DNA of 64,000 bases, from positions 1,736,001 through 1,800,000 of the forward strand of contig NZ_JAFIBM010000001.1 in the NCBI RefSeq assembly GCF_017833035.1, written 5' to 3'. This document shows, in pieces, positions 1 to 9,176 of this stretch. This stretch comes from Frigoribacterium sp. PvP032. GTDB taxonomy: Bacteria; Actinomycetota; Actinomycetes; Actinomycetales; Microbacteriaceae. Position 1 is the stretch's first letter. Every line of letters starts with the position of its first letter. The translations under genes and the position numbers were made by a program. Under the pieces are notes generated by a model that saw only the letters and a list, made by a program, of their open reading frames with translations, ran no database searches and had not been told where the DNA came from.

Positions 1-43
1 GTCGCTCGAGCAGACGAAGGAGCTCGTGGAGCAGAACGGCTGA
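1..43 (+). CDS. metQ: C-terminal end of a methionine ABC transporter substrate-binding lipoprotein (partial)
   Basis: Only the last 13 codons and a TGA are inside the window; the frame starts at base 2 and ends with the residues SLEQTKELVEQNG. The tail alone cannot identify a family. The assignment rests on position: a metN-type ATPase and a metI-type permease follow directly, and a NlpA/MetQ lipoprotein gene usually completes such a unit. An 81-base gap separates it from metN. Confidence 0.55.
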   Translation, partial: SLEQTKELVEQNG

Positions 44-124
44 CGCCGCCTGCCCCCGCCCGGGCCCGCCCCGCCCGCCACGACGGCGCGCGGGTCGGGC
101 CCTTCCGACCGTGACGAGGAGACC

Positions 125-1216
125 ATGCCCGCCATCACCCTGACCGACGTCGTCAAGACCTATCCGCCCCGCGAGAAGGGCGCCGCCCCGCTGACGGCCG
201 TCGACGGCGTCAGCCTCGAGATCGCCGACGGCGAGATCTTCGGGATCATCGGCTACTCCGGCGCCGGCAAGAGCACGCTGGTCCGACTGATCAACGCCCT
301 CGAGCCGACCACGAGCGGCCGGATCGAGATCGACGGCCGACCCGTGACCGGGCTGCGCGAACGCGAGCTGCGGGGCGTGCGGGCCGGCATCGGCATGATC
401 TTCCAGCAGTTCAACCTGTTCTCGTCGAAGACGGTCTGGGGCAACGTCGAGTTCCCGCTCAAGGCCGCCGGCGTGCCGAAGGCCGACCACCAGCGGCGGA
501 TCAGCGAGCTGCTGCACTTCGTCGGGCTGGCCGACAAGGCGCACGCCCGCCCCGACCAGCTGTCGGGCGGCCAGAAGCAGCGCGTCGGCATCGCCCGCGC
601 CCTCGCGACGTCCCCGGGCGTGCTGCTCGCCGACGAGGCGACGAGCGCGCTCGATCCCGAGACCACGCAGGAGGTGCTGGCCCTGCTCCGGCGGGTCAAC
701 GCCGAGCTGGGCATCACCATCGTCGTCATCACGCACGAGATGGACGTCATCAAGTCGATCGCCGACCGCGTGGCCGTGATGGACCGGGGACGGGTCGTCG
801 AGATCGGGCGCACCTTCGAGGTGTTCTCGGCCCCGCGCGAAGCGTCGACACGGCGCTTCGTCTCCACCGTCGTCGCCGGCTCGCCGGCTGGCGACGACCT
901 CGCCGCGCTCCGTCGACGCCACGAGGGCCGTCTCGTGACGGTCCGCGTGTCCGAGGGCGGCGTCGACCAGCAACAGGTCTTCGGCGTGCTCGCCCGCCAC
1001 GGAGTCCGCTTCGAGATCGTCTTCGGCGGCATCGACGAGATCGGCGGCCGCACCTTCGGGACCCTGACGCTCGCCCTCACGGGCGCCGACGGCGACGTCT
1101 CCGCCGCCGTCGCCGAGCTCGGGGCCGCCGCGACCGAGCTCCCGGCCTCGCTCGCGACCGAGGCCACGACCGAGGCCGCGCCCGACCGGCCGACCCACGA
1201 CGAGGAGGCACGCTGA
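125..1216 (+). CDS. metN: Methionine import ABC transporter ATP-binding protein with NIL domain
   Basis: The 363-residue protein powers uptake of methionine (probably D- and L-) together with MetI and MetQ on the cytoplasmic face of the membrane. Walker A GYSGAGKS lies near residues 43-50, the Q-loop at QQFNLF, the signature LSGGQ near 146-150, and Walker B VLLADE with the following SALDPE near 167-178. A C-terminal extension from about residue 265 has the length and character of the methionine-binding NIL domain, which separates MetN from amino-acid ABC ATPases. ATG 125 is chosen for the GAGGAG ribosome site 7-8 bases upstream. metI follows after two bases, so the pair is translationally linked. 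Confidence 0.9.
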   Translation: MPAITLTDVVKTYPPREKGAAPLTAVDGVSLEIADGEIFGIIGYSGAGKSTLVRLINALEPTTSGRIEIDGRPVTGLRERELRGVRAGIGMIFQQFNLFSSKTVWGNVEFPLKAAGVPKADHQRRISELLHFVGLADKAHARPDQLSGGQKQRVGIARALATSPGVLLADEATSALDPETTQEVLALLRRVNAELGITIVVITHEMDVIKSIADRVAVMDRGRVVEIGRTFEVFSAPREASTRRFVSTVVAGSPAGDDLAALRRRHEGRLVTVRVSEGGVDQQQVFGVLARHGVRFEIVFGGIDEIGGRTFGTLTLALTGADGDVSAAVAELGAAATELPASLATEATTEAAPDRPTHDEEAR

Positions 1217-1218
1217 CC

Positions 1219-1878
1219 ATGGACTCCCTGATCGACCTGCAGCCCCAGCTCTGGAAGGCGGCCTACGAGACCGTCTACATCGTCGCGCTGACCTTGCTCT
1301 TCGGCGGGCTCGGCGGACTCCTCCTCGGGCTGGCGCTCTACCTCACCCGCGAGGGCGCGCTCTTCGCGAACCGCGTCGTCTTCGGCGTGCTCAACGTGGT
1401 CGTCAACGTGTTCCGGCCGATCCCGTTCATCATCTTCCTCGCGGCGGCGCAGCCCCTGGCCCGGGCGGTCGTGGGCACCGGGGTCGGCAACACCGCGATC
1501 ATCTTCACGCTCTCCCTGGCGGCCTCGTTCGCGATCTCGCGCATCGTCGAGCAGAACCTGCTCACCGTCCAGCCGGGAGTCGTCGAGGCGGCCAGGGCGG
1601 CGGGGGCAGGGCCGTTCCGGATCATCGGCAGCATCGTGCTGCCCGAGGCGCTCGGACCGCTGATCCTCGGCTACACGTTCATCTTCGTGGCGCTCGTGGA
1701 CATGTCGGCGGTCGCCGGCTACGTCGGCGGCGGGGGACTCGGCGCGTTCGCCCTGCTCTACGGCTACCGGCAGTTCGACCCCGTGGTCACGTGGGGCGCG
1801 GTGCTGCTCATCATCGTGCTGGTGCAGCTGGTCCAGTTCCTGGGCAACCACCTCGCGAGGAGGGCGCTCCGGCGGTGA
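1219..1878 (+). CDS. metI: Methionine ABC transporter permease
   Basis: The 219-residue integral membrane protein forms the transport channel for MetN and has the usual MetI length. Several hydrophobic helices are visible, and the EAA-type coupling loop reads VVEAARAAGAGPFRIIGS before the last helices. It starts two bases after metN and uses a GAGGAGG site inside the metN end. Its TGA at 1876-1878 lies 30 bases before the moxR-type gene, whose promoter is placed inside and just after the metI end. No hairpin terminator was seen between them. Confidence 0.9.
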   Translation: MDSLIDLQPQLWKAAYETVYIVALTLLFGGLGGLLLGLALYLTREGALFANRVVFGVLNVVVNVFRPIPFIIFLAAAQPLARAVVGTGVGNTAIIFTLSLAASFAISRIVEQNLLTVQPGVVEAARAAGAGPFRIIGSIVLPEALGPLILGYTFIFVALVDMSAVAGYVGGGGLGAFALLYGYRQFDPVVTWGAVLLIIVLVQLVQFLGNHLARRALRR

Positions 1879-1894
1879 CGTCGGAGGCCTCGGT

Positions 1895-1900
1895 TACAGT
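1895..1900 (+). promoter_or_regulatory. Leaderless promoter -10 box TACAGT of the moxR operon
   Basis: TACAGT is followed by 7 bases and then GTG 1908. No ribosome-binding site precedes that GTG, so the transcript probably begins at the start codon. This decides the moxR start against the upstream in-frame GTG 1875. Confidence 0.65.
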
Positions 1901-1907
1901 GGGCCGG

Positions 1908-2942
1908 GTGACCGACACCTCGACGACGCCCCCGCCTCCCGCCGCGGTCGGCACCCCCATCAGCCCTGCGGACCTCGAGCGCGCGGCCCGTGTCGTCGGT
2001 GCCGTGTCCCACGCGTTCTCCCGCAAGGTGGTGGGCCAGACGGGCCTGCGCGACACCCTGCTGATCGCGCTCATCACCGGCGGGCACGTGCTGCTCGAGA
2101 GCGTCCCCGGGCTGGCCAAGACGACCGCGGCGGCGACGCTCGCGCAGTCCGTCGAGGCGAGCTTCACCCGCATCCAGTGCACCCCCGACCTGCTGCCGAG
2201 CGACATCACGGGCACGCAGATCTACGACGCCCAGAAGTCGACCTTCGTGACACAGCTCGGTCCCGTGCACTCGAACTTCGTTCTGCTCGACGAGATCAAC
2301 CGCTCGAGCGCGAAGACCCAGAGCGCCATGCTCGAGGCGATGCAGGAGCGGCAGACGAGCATCGGCGGCACTGTGTACCCGCTGCCCCGGCCGTTCCTCG
2401 TGCTGGCCACGCAGAACCCCATCGAGCAGGAGGGCACCTACCAGCTGCCCGAGGCGCAGCTCGACAGGTTCCTCCTCAAAGAGGTGCTCGACTACCCGTC
2501 GCCCGCAGAAGAGGCCGAGGTCATCCGGCGCATCGAGGCCGGCGTCTACGACGAGCAGCAGGTCGACGCGCCGACCGGCGTCTCGCTCGAGGACGTCGTG
2601 TGGCTGCAAGACCTGGCCAAGCGCGTCTACGTCGACGCGTCGATCGTCAACTACATCGTGCAGCTGATCTACGTGACGCGGCACCCGCAGCAGTACATCC
2701 CCGGCAGCCTCGCCGACTACGTCCAGTTCGGCGCGAGCCCGCGCGCGAGCATCGCCTTCATGCAGGCCGCTCGCGCCCTGGCTCTGCTGCACGGCCGCGA
2801 CTACGTCATCCCCGAAGACGTGAAGCACCTGCGGCACGGCGTCCTGCGGCACCGCGTCATCCTCGGCTACGAGGCCACGGCCGACGACGTGGCGCCCGAG
2901 ACGATCATCGACGCTGTCTTCGCCTCCGTGCAGACGCCCTGA
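1908..2942 (+). CDS. MoxR-family AAA+ ATPase
   Basis: The 344-residue MoxR ATPase is a chaperone-like enzyme that typically acts on von Willebrand A (vWA) partner proteins; several partners follow in this operon. The P-loop ESVPGLAKT is near residues 64-72, and Walker B with its extension, VLLDEINRS, is near 125-133. The block ATQNPIEQEGTYQLPEAQLDR, the MoxR sensor-1/arginine-finger region, is present. A Pro/Thr-rich stretch precedes the domain. GTG 1908 is preferred because a TACAGT box sits 7 bases upstream. The next gene starts 6 bases after the stop. The physiological substrate is unknown. Confidence 0.9.
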   Translation: MTDTSTTPPPPAAVGTPISPADLERAARVVGAVSHAFSRKVVGQTGLRDTLLIALITGGHVLLESVPGLAKTTAAATLAQSVEASFTRIQCTPDLLPSDITGTQIYDAQKSTFVTQLGPVHSNFVLLDEINRSSAKTQSAMLEAMQERQTSIGGTVYPLPRPFLVLATQNPIEQEGTYQLPEAQLDRFLLKEVLDYPSPAEEAEVIRRIEAGVYDEQQVDAPTGVSLEDVVWLQDLAKRVYVDASIVNYIVQLIYVTRHPQQYIPGSLADYVQFGASPRASIAFMQAARALALLHGRDYVIPEDVKHLRHGVLRHRVILGYEATADDVAPETIIDAVFASVQTP

Positions 2943-2947
2943 CGACC

Positions 2948-3829
2948 GTGGCGAGCCTCCTCCTCCGGGTGCGCACGAAGATGTCCCTGTTCGCGCACCG
3001 TCGCACCCTCGACCTGCTCGAGGGCGGCTGGGCGTCGGTCCACCACGGCCGCAGCCACGACTTCGACGACCTCAGGGCCTACGTGCCGGGCGACGAGGTG
3101 AAGGACATCGACTGGAAGGCCACCGCGCGTCACGGTGAGCCGCTGGTCAAGCGCTACGTCGCCAGCAGGAGGCGCTCGCTGGTCCTCGTCGTCGACACCG
3201 GTCGCAACATGGCCGCGACCGCCGCCAGCGGCGAGACGAAGAAGGAGATCGCGATCATGGCGGCCGGCGCCCTGGGCTACATCGCGTCACGGCACGGCGA
3301 CGTCGTCTCGCTGGTCGCCGGCGACGAGGGCGGCACCGTCGCCCTGCCTGCCGGTGCGACCGAGGCCCATCTCGAGCGCCTCCTCCGCCAGGTCGACGGC
3401 CGTGTGTCGCTGGACGCGCCCAGGAGCGACCTCCGGGGCGTGCTCGACTGGGTCGCCAGGGGCGTCCGCCGCCGATCGATCCTCGTGGTGGTGACCGACG
3501 ACGTCGTCGTCGACGCTGAGCTGGTGCGGCTCCTCAGACGGCTGCGCGCGCAGCACGAGATCGTCTGGGTCACGGTCGGCGACGCCGACCTGATGACGCG
3601 GTCGGGCCACGCGAGAGACGTCTACGACGTGCAGGAGGTGACGGCCCTGCCGGCCTACCTGCGCGAGAACGCCGCGCTGCGGCAGGCCTTCGACGAGTCG
3701 TCGGAGCGCCGTGCCGACGACGCGGGCCGGCAGCTGCAGGCCCTGGGCATCAGCAGCCAGAGGCTGTCGAGCCAGGCGGCGGTCGTGCCGGGGCTCTTCA
3801 CCCTGATGGAGAAGCACCGCCGTGCTTGA
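2948..3829 (+). CDS. DUF58 domain protein of the MoxR operon
   Basis: The 293-residue soluble protein carries the DUF58 signature YVPGDEVKDIDWKATARHGEPLVK near its N-terminus, followed by a vWA-like fold beginning at VLVVDTGRNM. The metal-site motif is degenerate (DTGRN instead of DxSxS), as is frequent in DUF58. The family nearly always sits beside MoxR ATPases and membrane vWA proteins, and its biochemical role is unsettled. GTG 2948 lies 5 bases past the moxR stop and probably depends on translational coupling. The 3' end overlaps the next gene by 8 bases. Confidence 0.8.
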   Translation: MASLLLRVRTKMSLFAHRRTLDLLEGGWASVHHGRSHDFDDLRAYVPGDEVKDIDWKATARHGEPLVKRYVASRRRSLVLVVDTGRNMAATAASGETKKEIAIMAAGALGYIASRHGDVVSLVAGDEGGTVALPAGATEAHLERLLRQVDGRVSLDAPRSDLRGVLDWVARGVRRRSILVVVTDDVVVDAELVRLLRRLRAQHEIVWVTVGDADLMTRSGHARDVYDVQEVTALPAYLRENAALRQAFDESSERRADDAGRQLQALGISSQRLSSQAAVVPGLFTLMEKHRRA

Positions 3830-4301
3830 CGACAAGGGCTTCTTCGGCCCGTACCAGTACCAGCACTGGGTGCTGTGGCTGGTGCTCGGGCTGCTCCTCC
3901 TCGCCCTCGTCGCGGCGTGGATCGTCTTCGTCCTGCGCTTCTCCGCCCGGCGCTTGCCGCCGTCCGAGCGTCGTGCCGCCGAGGCGGCCGTCGTCGACCT
4001 GCCGTCCGTCCGGCTCCGCTACCTGGGCCTGATCGACGAGGTGCAGGCGGCCTCGCGCGACGGCCGCCTCGGCGAGCGGGCCGTGCACAGCCGGCTCAGC
4101 CTCCTCCTCCGTTTCTTCGTCCACGAGACCGCGGGTGCCGACACGCACGTGATGACCCTGGCCGACCTGCGCGAGGCCGACCTGCCCCGCGTGGCCGACG
4201 CGGTCGAGCAGTGGTACCCGCCGGCCTTCGCCCAGCAGCACCCCGGCGACCCGGAGCAGGCCGCCGAGACTGCTCGCGAGGTGGTGCGCTCGTGGTCCTG
4301 A
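3822..4301 (+). CDS. Single-pass membrane protein of the MoxR operon, unknown function
   Basis: The 159-residue protein has a short aromatic N-terminus (GPYQYQHW), one clear transmembrane segment at about residues 17-40, then a basic stop-transfer stretch and a soluble helical domain. Its place between DUF58 and vWA genes matches small membrane proteins (DUF4381-like) found in other MoxR operons, but I see no defining motif. GTG 3822 overlaps the DUF58 gene by 8 bases, and its own end overlaps the vWA gene by 10. It is presumably made in fixed ratio to its neighbours. Confidence 0.65.
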   Translation: MLDDKGFFGPYQYQHWVLWLVLGLLLLALVAAWIVFVLRFSARRLPPSERRAAEAAVVDLPSVRLRYLGLIDEVQAASRDGRLGERAVHSRLSLLLRFFVHETAGADTHVMTLADLREADLPRVADAVEQWYPPAFAQQHPGDPEQAAETAREVVRSWS

Positions 4302-5293
4302 TCTGGTGGTGGGCGCTCCTGGCCGCACTCGTCGTGGTCGGCCTCGGCGCGTGGCTCTGGCTCGTGCTGCGCCGCCGTGAGCGCGCCCGGCTGCGACGGG
4401 CCGGCACGCCCGTCGCCCACAGCGAGCGCCTGACCGAGCTGCCCGTGTACCGCCGGCTCGTCGCGCGCTACCGCACGGCGCTCGTGGGCGCGCTCGTCCT
4501 CGTGATCGCCCTGGCCGGGCTCGGGGCCCTGCTGATCGCGCGGCCGGGCACGGTCCAGGTCGTCGAGCCGCCCTCCTACAAGCGCGACATCGTGCTGTGC
4601 CTCGACGTCTCGGGGTCGATGACCGAGGTCGACTCCCAGATCGTCGCGACCTTCGCCGAGCTCGCCTCCGGCCTCGACGGCGAGCGGATCGGGCTGACCC
4701 TGTTCGACAGCTCGTCCGTCCAGGCGTTCCCCCTGACCGACGACTACGACTTCGTGGCCGAGCAGCTGAGCCAGTACCGGGACTCGTTCGACAGCGCGGG
4801 AGAAGACGGCAGGCGCTACTGGACGGGCACGGACCTCGGACAGGGCGCCTCCCTGATCGGGGACGGCCTGGCCTCCTGCGCCCTCAGCTTCGACGGGGGC
4901 AGCGAGAGCACGCGGCCGAAGTCGATCGTGCTCGCCACCGACAACTACGTCAACGGCGCGGCCCTGCTGACGCTCGACGAGGCGGGGCAGCTGGCGACCG
5001 ACCGCGGCATCAGGGTCTACGCGCTGAACCCCGCGGACTACTCGGACGACGCGGTCGCGGACCAGGTGGCCGGCGAGCTGCGCACCGTCGCCGAGTCGAC
5101 CGGTGGCGCCTACTACGCGCTCGACGGCGCGACGACCGTGGGCGAGATCATCCAGCGGATCGACGACCAGGAGGCGGGCCTCTTCACCGGGACGCGCCGC
5201 CTCGTCACGACGGACGCACCGCAGGCCGCCGTGATCGTCGCGCTCCTGCTGGCCGCGGCCTCGTTCGTCCTGCTCTGGCGGGTGCGGCTGTGA
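4292..5293 (+). CDS. Membrane-anchored vWA protein (BatA-like)
   Basis: The 333-residue protein has an N-terminal membrane segment (about 5-26), a second at about 62-83, a vWA domain and a C-terminal membrane segment ending at the last residues, the BatA-type layout. The metal-ion-dependent adhesion site is intact: DVSGS at residues 95-99, with a later acidic Thr site in the GTDLGQG region and ATDN. Such proteins are thought to be MoxR clients acting at the membrane. The start at GTG 4292 gives VVLIWWW; the stop shares GTGA with the next start. Confidence 0.8.
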   Translation: MVLIWWWALLAALVVVGLGAWLWLVLRRRERARLRRAGTPVAHSERLTELPVYRRLVARYRTALVGALVLVIALAGLGALLIARPGTVQVVEPPSYKRDIVLCLDVSGSMTEVDSQIVATFAELASGLDGERIGLTLFDSSSVQAFPLTDDYDFVAEQLSQYRDSFDSAGEDGRRYWTGTDLGQGASLIGDGLASCALSFDGGSESTRPKSIVLATDNYVNGAALLTLDEAGQLATDRGIRVYALNPADYSDDAVADQVAGELRTVAESTGGAYYALDGATTVGEIIQRIDDQEAGLFTGTRRLVTTDAPQAAVIVALLLAAASFVLLWRVRL

Positions 5294-6354
5294 CGGCCGC
5301 CACGGCGCCGCTGCCCGCCGCGATCGTGCTGCAGCCCGTGCTCCCGTGGTGGCTGCTCGCCGTCGTCGGCGTCGCCCTGCTCGGCTTCGTCGGGTGGCGG
5401 GTCGTCGCCGAGCGGGGCGACCGCCGCCTCCTCCGCAGCTGGGCACGCCGGCTCGTGATCGTGGTGCTGCTGCTCGTCGTGGCCGTGCGTCCGGGCGTGC
5501 CGGGCGGCAGCGCGCAGGCGTCCACGGCGGCGCTCAACGTGTTCTTCGTCGTCGACACCACTTCCAGCATCGCGGCGGAGGACTGGGACGGCGACCGCCC
5601 GCGGCTCGAGGGCGTCCGGGCCGACGTCGACGCGATCGCGAGCGAGCTGGCGGGCGCACGCTTCTCGCTCATCTCGTTCGACAGCACCGCAGTGCTCCGC
5701 ACGCCGCTCACGGACGACGCCGCGGCCGTCGTGACGGCCGCCTCCGTCATGAACCAGGAGATCACCTACTACTCGAGCGGCAGCAGCATCAGCGAGGCCT
5801 CGGACCTGTTGGCCGAACGGCTGCAGGAGGCGCGTGACGCGGACCCCGAGAGGGCGAACGTCGTCTACTACCTCGGCGACGGAGAACAGACGGCCGACGA
5901 GCCGCCTGGCTCGTTCGCGGCCGCCGCGGGCGACGTCGACGGGGGAGCGGTGCTCGGCTACGGCACCGCTGCGGGCGGGCGCATGAAGGTCTTCGACGGC
6001 TACGGCGACGCCTACAGCAGCACCGAGTACATCAAGGACCGCAGCCAGCCGGGCGAGCCGGACGCGCTGTCCGTCGTCGACGAGGACGCGCTCCGCGCGA
6101 TCGCCTCGCAGCTGGGGGTCGACTACGTGCACCGGGACGCCGGCACCGGGGTCGACGCGGTCGTGGCCGATGCGCGCGACGGCGCTGTCGCCTCCGACGA
6201 GGGACGCGCCGAGGCCGTCGTCGACCTCTACTGGATCGCGGCCGTGCCGTTGTTCCTGCTCGCCCTCGTCGAGGTGTCCGTCGTCGCGCGGGCCCTCGCC
6301 GAGATCCGCGTGCGGCCACGGCCCGACCGGTCGTCAGGAAGGACGTCGTCGTGA
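5290..6354 (+). CDS. Second membrane-anchored vWA protein
   Basis: The 354-residue protein has membrane segments near residues 20-39 and 53-67, a vWA domain, and a terminal membrane segment near 315-335, followed by a basic tail. The adhesion-site motif reads DTTSS (residues 89-93), so the usual first serine of DxSxS is threonine; metal binding may be altered. A GDGEQT segment is typical of the domain. It starts at GTG 5290 inside the preceding stop (GTGA) and its end overlaps the next gene the same way. Two tandem vWA membrane proteins suggest a heteromeric complex. Confidence 0.78.
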   Translation: MTAATAPLPAAIVLQPVLPWWLLAVVGVALLGFVGWRVVAERGDRRLLRSWARRLVIVVLLLVVAVRPGVPGGSAQASTAALNVFFVVDTTSSIAAEDWDGDRPRLEGVRADVDAIASELAGARFSLISFDSTAVLRTPLTDDAAAVVTAASVMNQEITYYSSGSSISEASDLLAERLQEARDADPERANVVYYLGDGEQTADEPPGSFAAAAGDVDGGAVLGYGTAAGGRMKVFDGYGDAYSSTEYIKDRSQPGEPDALSVVDEDALRAIASQLGVDYVHRDAGTGVDAVVADARDGAVASDEGRAEAVVDLYWIAAVPLFLLALVEVSVVARALAEIRVRPRPDRSSGRTSS

Positions 6355-7193
6355 CCGACACCCTCGCCCCCGCACCCGTCGACCCGCCGCCCGTCGACGG
6401 TCGTGCCCGAGACGCGGCCCCCGCCGAGCTGACCGTCGACCAGTACCGCCGGCGCCTCCGCCGCCGCCTGTTCCTCTGGTCGGCACCGGTCGTGCTCGTC
6501 GTGCTCGTCGTGGCGCTGAAGCTGCTCAGCCTCCCGCTCTTCGCGGCCCTCGCCCAGCAGGCCTACGACGGTCGTGCCTTCGAGCGCGCCGCCTCCCTGA
6601 CCGCCCCCCTCGGCGTCGCGAACGTCGTCGAGCCGTGGGTGCACCACTTCGACCGGGGCACCGCCTGGGCGCAGGTCGGCGTGCTCGACGTCGCGCGCGA
6701 CGAGTTCGTCACCGCGCTCGACCTCGCTCCCGAGGGCGACGAGACCGTCTCGTGCGTCATCCGCACCGACCTCGTGCTCGTCATCGAGGCGCAGGGCGAC
6801 GCGGCGCTGCTCGAGCTCCGGTACGCCGACGCCGAGCAGCTGTACGAGCTCGGGCAGTCGACGATCGCCGAGGCGCCGGAGGGCTGCTTCCAGCCCCCGG
6901 AGGACCCGCAGCAGCCCGACACGTCGCAGCCGCTCGACGACGCCCAGGGGAGACTCGGCGACAAGCAGCAGCAGGCCGAGGGCGGCGACCAGGGCGACCC
7001 CTCGGGAGGCGACGGCTCGGATCCCGGGCAGGGCGGCGGCCAGGACGAGGGCGAGTCCGGCCAGGGCGGATCCGACCCGCTCGACCAGCTGCAGCAGCAG
7101 GGCGACCGGAGCCAGCAGGAACGCCAGCAGGACACCGACCGCGAGCGGTACTACGAGCAGGCCCCTGGGGAGTACGACGGCAAGCCCTGGTGA
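6351..7193 (+). CDS. Membrane protein with long Gln/Gly/Asp-rich tail, last gene of the MoxR operon
   Basis: The 280-residue protein of unknown function has a cytoplasmic basic stretch, one transmembrane helix near residues 40-60, and a helical TPR-like region (alanine/leucine-rich, with [11 protein letters not shown]) to about residue 180. The final 100 residues are low-complexity Gln, Gly, Asp, Ser and Glu and are probably disordered. TPR proteins often close MoxR/Bat operons, which fits the middle part. Translation is coupled to the preceding gene by a GTGA overlap. The charged tail is unlike the rest of the operon and could be a flexible tether or interaction surface. Confidence 0.7.
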   Translation: MTDTLAPAPVDPPPVDGRARDAAPAELTVDQYRRRLRRRLFLWSAPVVLVVLVVALKLLSLPLFAALAQQAYDGRAFERAASLTAPLGVANVVEPWVHHFDRGTAWAQVGVLDVARDEFVTALDLAPEGDETVSCVIRTDLVLVIEAQGDAALLELRYADAEQLYELGQSTIAEAPEGCFQPPEDPQQPDTSQPLDDAQGRLGDKQQQAEGGDQGDPSGGDGSDPGQGGGQDEGESGQGGSDPLDQLQQQGDRSQQERQQDTDRERYYEQAPGEYDGKPW

Positions 7194-7248
7194 CCGTGAC
7201 CGACGGGGTCCTCCGGCCCCGGGGCCTCGGCCCGTCCGGGCACGCCCC

Positions 7249-7254
7249 TATGCT
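7249..7254 (+). promoter_or_regulatory. Leaderless promoter -10 box TATGCT of proS
   Basis: TATGCT, 6 bases, then GTG 7261, with no ribosome-binding site in between. It is placed just after a GC-rich palindromic stretch (near 7214-7233) that may end the preceding operon. Confidence 0.7.
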
Positions 7255-7260
7255 GGGCGG

Positions 7261-9024
7261 GTGTCCACGCGCCTCTCCCAGCTCTTCGTCCGCACCCTCC
7301 GTGAAGATCCCTCCGACGCGGAGGTGACCAGCCACCGCCTCCTCGTGCGGGCCGGCTACATCCGTCGCCAGGCACCGGGCGTGTTCGCCTGGCTGCCCCT
7401 CGGCCTGCGGGTCAAGGCCAAGATCGAGGCCGTCGTCCGCGAGGAGATGACCGCCGCGGGCGCCCAGGAGGTGCACTTCCCGGCCCTGCTGCCGCGTGAG
7501 CCCTACGAGGCGACCGGCCGCTGGACCGAGTACGGCGAGGGCATGTTCCGCCTGAAGGACCGCAAGGACGCCGACTACCTGCTCGCGCCCACGCACGAGG
7601 AGGCCTTCACCCTCCTGGTGAAGGACCTGTACTCGTCCTACAAGGACCTGCCGCTGACGCTGTTCCAGATCCAGGACAAGTACCGCGACGAGGCACGGCC
7701 CCGCGCGGGCCTGCTGCGCGGCCGCGAGTTCACCATGAAGGACGCCTACTCGTTCGACGCCACCGACGCCGGCCTCGAGGCGAGCTACCAGCTGCAGCGC
7801 GACGCCTACGAGCGCATCTTCACGCGCCTGGGCCTCGAGTACGTCATCGTCCAGGCCGACGCCGGCGCCATGGGCGGCTCGCGCTCCGAGGAGTTCCTGC
7901 ACCCCACCGAGGTGGGCGAGGACACCTTCGTCCGCACGGCCGGCGGCTACGCCGCGAACGTCGAGGCCTTCACGACGATCGTGCCCGAGTCGATCCCGCT
8001 CGAGGGCCTCGCCGACGCCGTCGCCCTCGAGCCCGCGGACACCCCGACGATCGCCACGCTCGTCGACCAGCTCAACGAGTCGCACCCGCGGGCCGACGGT
8101 CGTCCGTGGACCGCCGCCGACACGCTCAAGAACGTCGTCGTCGCGCTCACCCACCTCGACGGCACCCGCGAGGTCGTCGTCGTGGGGCTGCCCGGCGACC
8201 GCGACGTCGACATGAAGCGCCTCGAGGTCGCCTTCGCGCCGGCCGAGGTCGAGGCCGCGGGCGACGCCGACTTCGCGGGGCACCCCGCGCTCGTCAAGGG
8301 GTACCTCGGGCCGCAGGTGCTCGGCAGCGAGTCGGACTCGGGCATCCGGTACGTCGTCGACCCGCGGGTCGTCGAGGGCTCGGCGTGGGTCACCGGCGCG
8401 AACGCGCCCCGCCTGCACGTGTCGGGCCTCGTCGCCGGCCGCGACTTCACCGCCGACGCCGTCATCGAGGCGGCCCAGGTCCGCGAGGGCGACCCGGCCC
8501 CCGACGGCTCCGGCCCGATCGAGACCGCCCGCGGCATGGAGATCGGCCACGTGTTCCAGCTCGGCCGCAAGTACGCCGAGGCCCTGGGCCTCAAGGTCCT
8601 CGACGAGAACGGCAAGCAGGTCACCGTCACGATGGGCTCGTACGGCATCGGCGTGACCCGCATCCTCGCCGTGATCGCCGAGGCGAACAACGACGCCAAG
8701 GGCCTCGTCTGGCCTGCGGACGTCGCGCCGTTCGACGTGCACGTCGTCGCGACGGGCAAGGACCCCGTCGTCTTCGAGGTCGCCGAGGCGCTGACGGCCG
8801 AGCTCGAGGCGCACCGCCTCGACGTGCTCTACGACGACCGCCCGAAGGTCTCTCCCGGGGTCAAGTTCGGCGATGCCGAGCTGCTCGGCGTCCCGCAGAT
8901 CGTCGTCGTCGGGCGCTCCGCCGGCGAGGGGATCGTCGAGCTGTGGGACCGCCGCACGGGCGTGCGCACGCCCGTCCCGGTCGCCGAGGCCGTCGCGGCC
9001 CTGTCGGCTCCGCGCGCCTCCTGA
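7261..9024 (+). CDS. proS: Proline--tRNA ligase (bacterial type with editing insert)
   Basis: The 587-residue class II synthetase charges tRNA-Pro. Motif 2 appears as the [23 protein letters not shown] region and motif 3 as [10 protein letters not shown]. The roughly 180-residue insertion between motifs 2 and 3 is the YbaK-like editing domain that removes Ala-tRNA-Pro, so this is the bacterial long form. A C-terminal anticodon-binding domain is present ([21 protein letters not shown] region). The length is normal. GTG 7261 is supported by a TATGCT box 6 bases upstream; leaderless translation is likely. A strong hairpin follows the stop. Confidence 0.95.
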   Translation: MSTRLSQLFVRTLREDPSDAEVTSHRLLVRAGYIRRQAPGVFAWLPLGLRVKAKIEAVVREEMTAAGAQEVHFPALLPREPYEATGRWTEYGEGMFRLKDRKDADYLLAPTHEEAFTLLVKDLYSSYKDLPLTLFQIQDKYRDEARPRAGLLRGREFTMKDAYSFDATDAGLEASYQLQRDAYERIFTRLGLEYVIVQADAGAMGGSRSEEFLHPTEVGEDTFVRTAGGYAANVEAFTTIVPESIPLEGLADAVALEPADTPTIATLVDQLNESHPRADGRPWTAADTLKNVVVALTHLDGTREVVVVGLPGDRDVDMKRLEVAFAPAEVEAAGDADFAGHPALVKGYLGPQVLGSESDSGIRYVVDPRVVEGSAWVTGANAPRLHVSGLVAGRDFTADAVIEAAQVREGDPAPDGSGPIETARGMEIGHVFQLGRKYAEALGLKVLDENGKQVTVTMGSYGIGVTRILAVIAEANNDAKGLVWPADVAPFDVHVVATGKDPVVFEVAEALTAELEAHRLDVLYDDRPKVSPGVKFGDAELLGVPQIVVVGRSAGEGIVELWDRRTGVRTPVPVAEAVAALSAPRAS

Positions 9025-9030
9025 CGTCGT

Positions 9031-9077
9031 CGGCCCGCGCCTCCTCGTGTCCCCACGGACGCAGGAGGCGCGGGCCG
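9031..9077 (+). terminator. Hairpin terminator after proS
   Basis: A perfect 15-base-pair stem, CGGCCCGCGCCTCCT (9031-9045) with AGGAGGCGCGGGCCG (9063-9077), and a 17-base loop. No T run follows, as is usual for such GC-rich genomes. Confidence 0.7.
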
Positions 9078-9176
9078 CGTCCGGTGCTCCGCCCCCGCCG
9101 CACTCGGGTACCGTAGGGGGATGCTGTGCGCGCCACCGTGTGCGCAGCCTGAAGATCTGAACAGTGGAGGCCCTCA

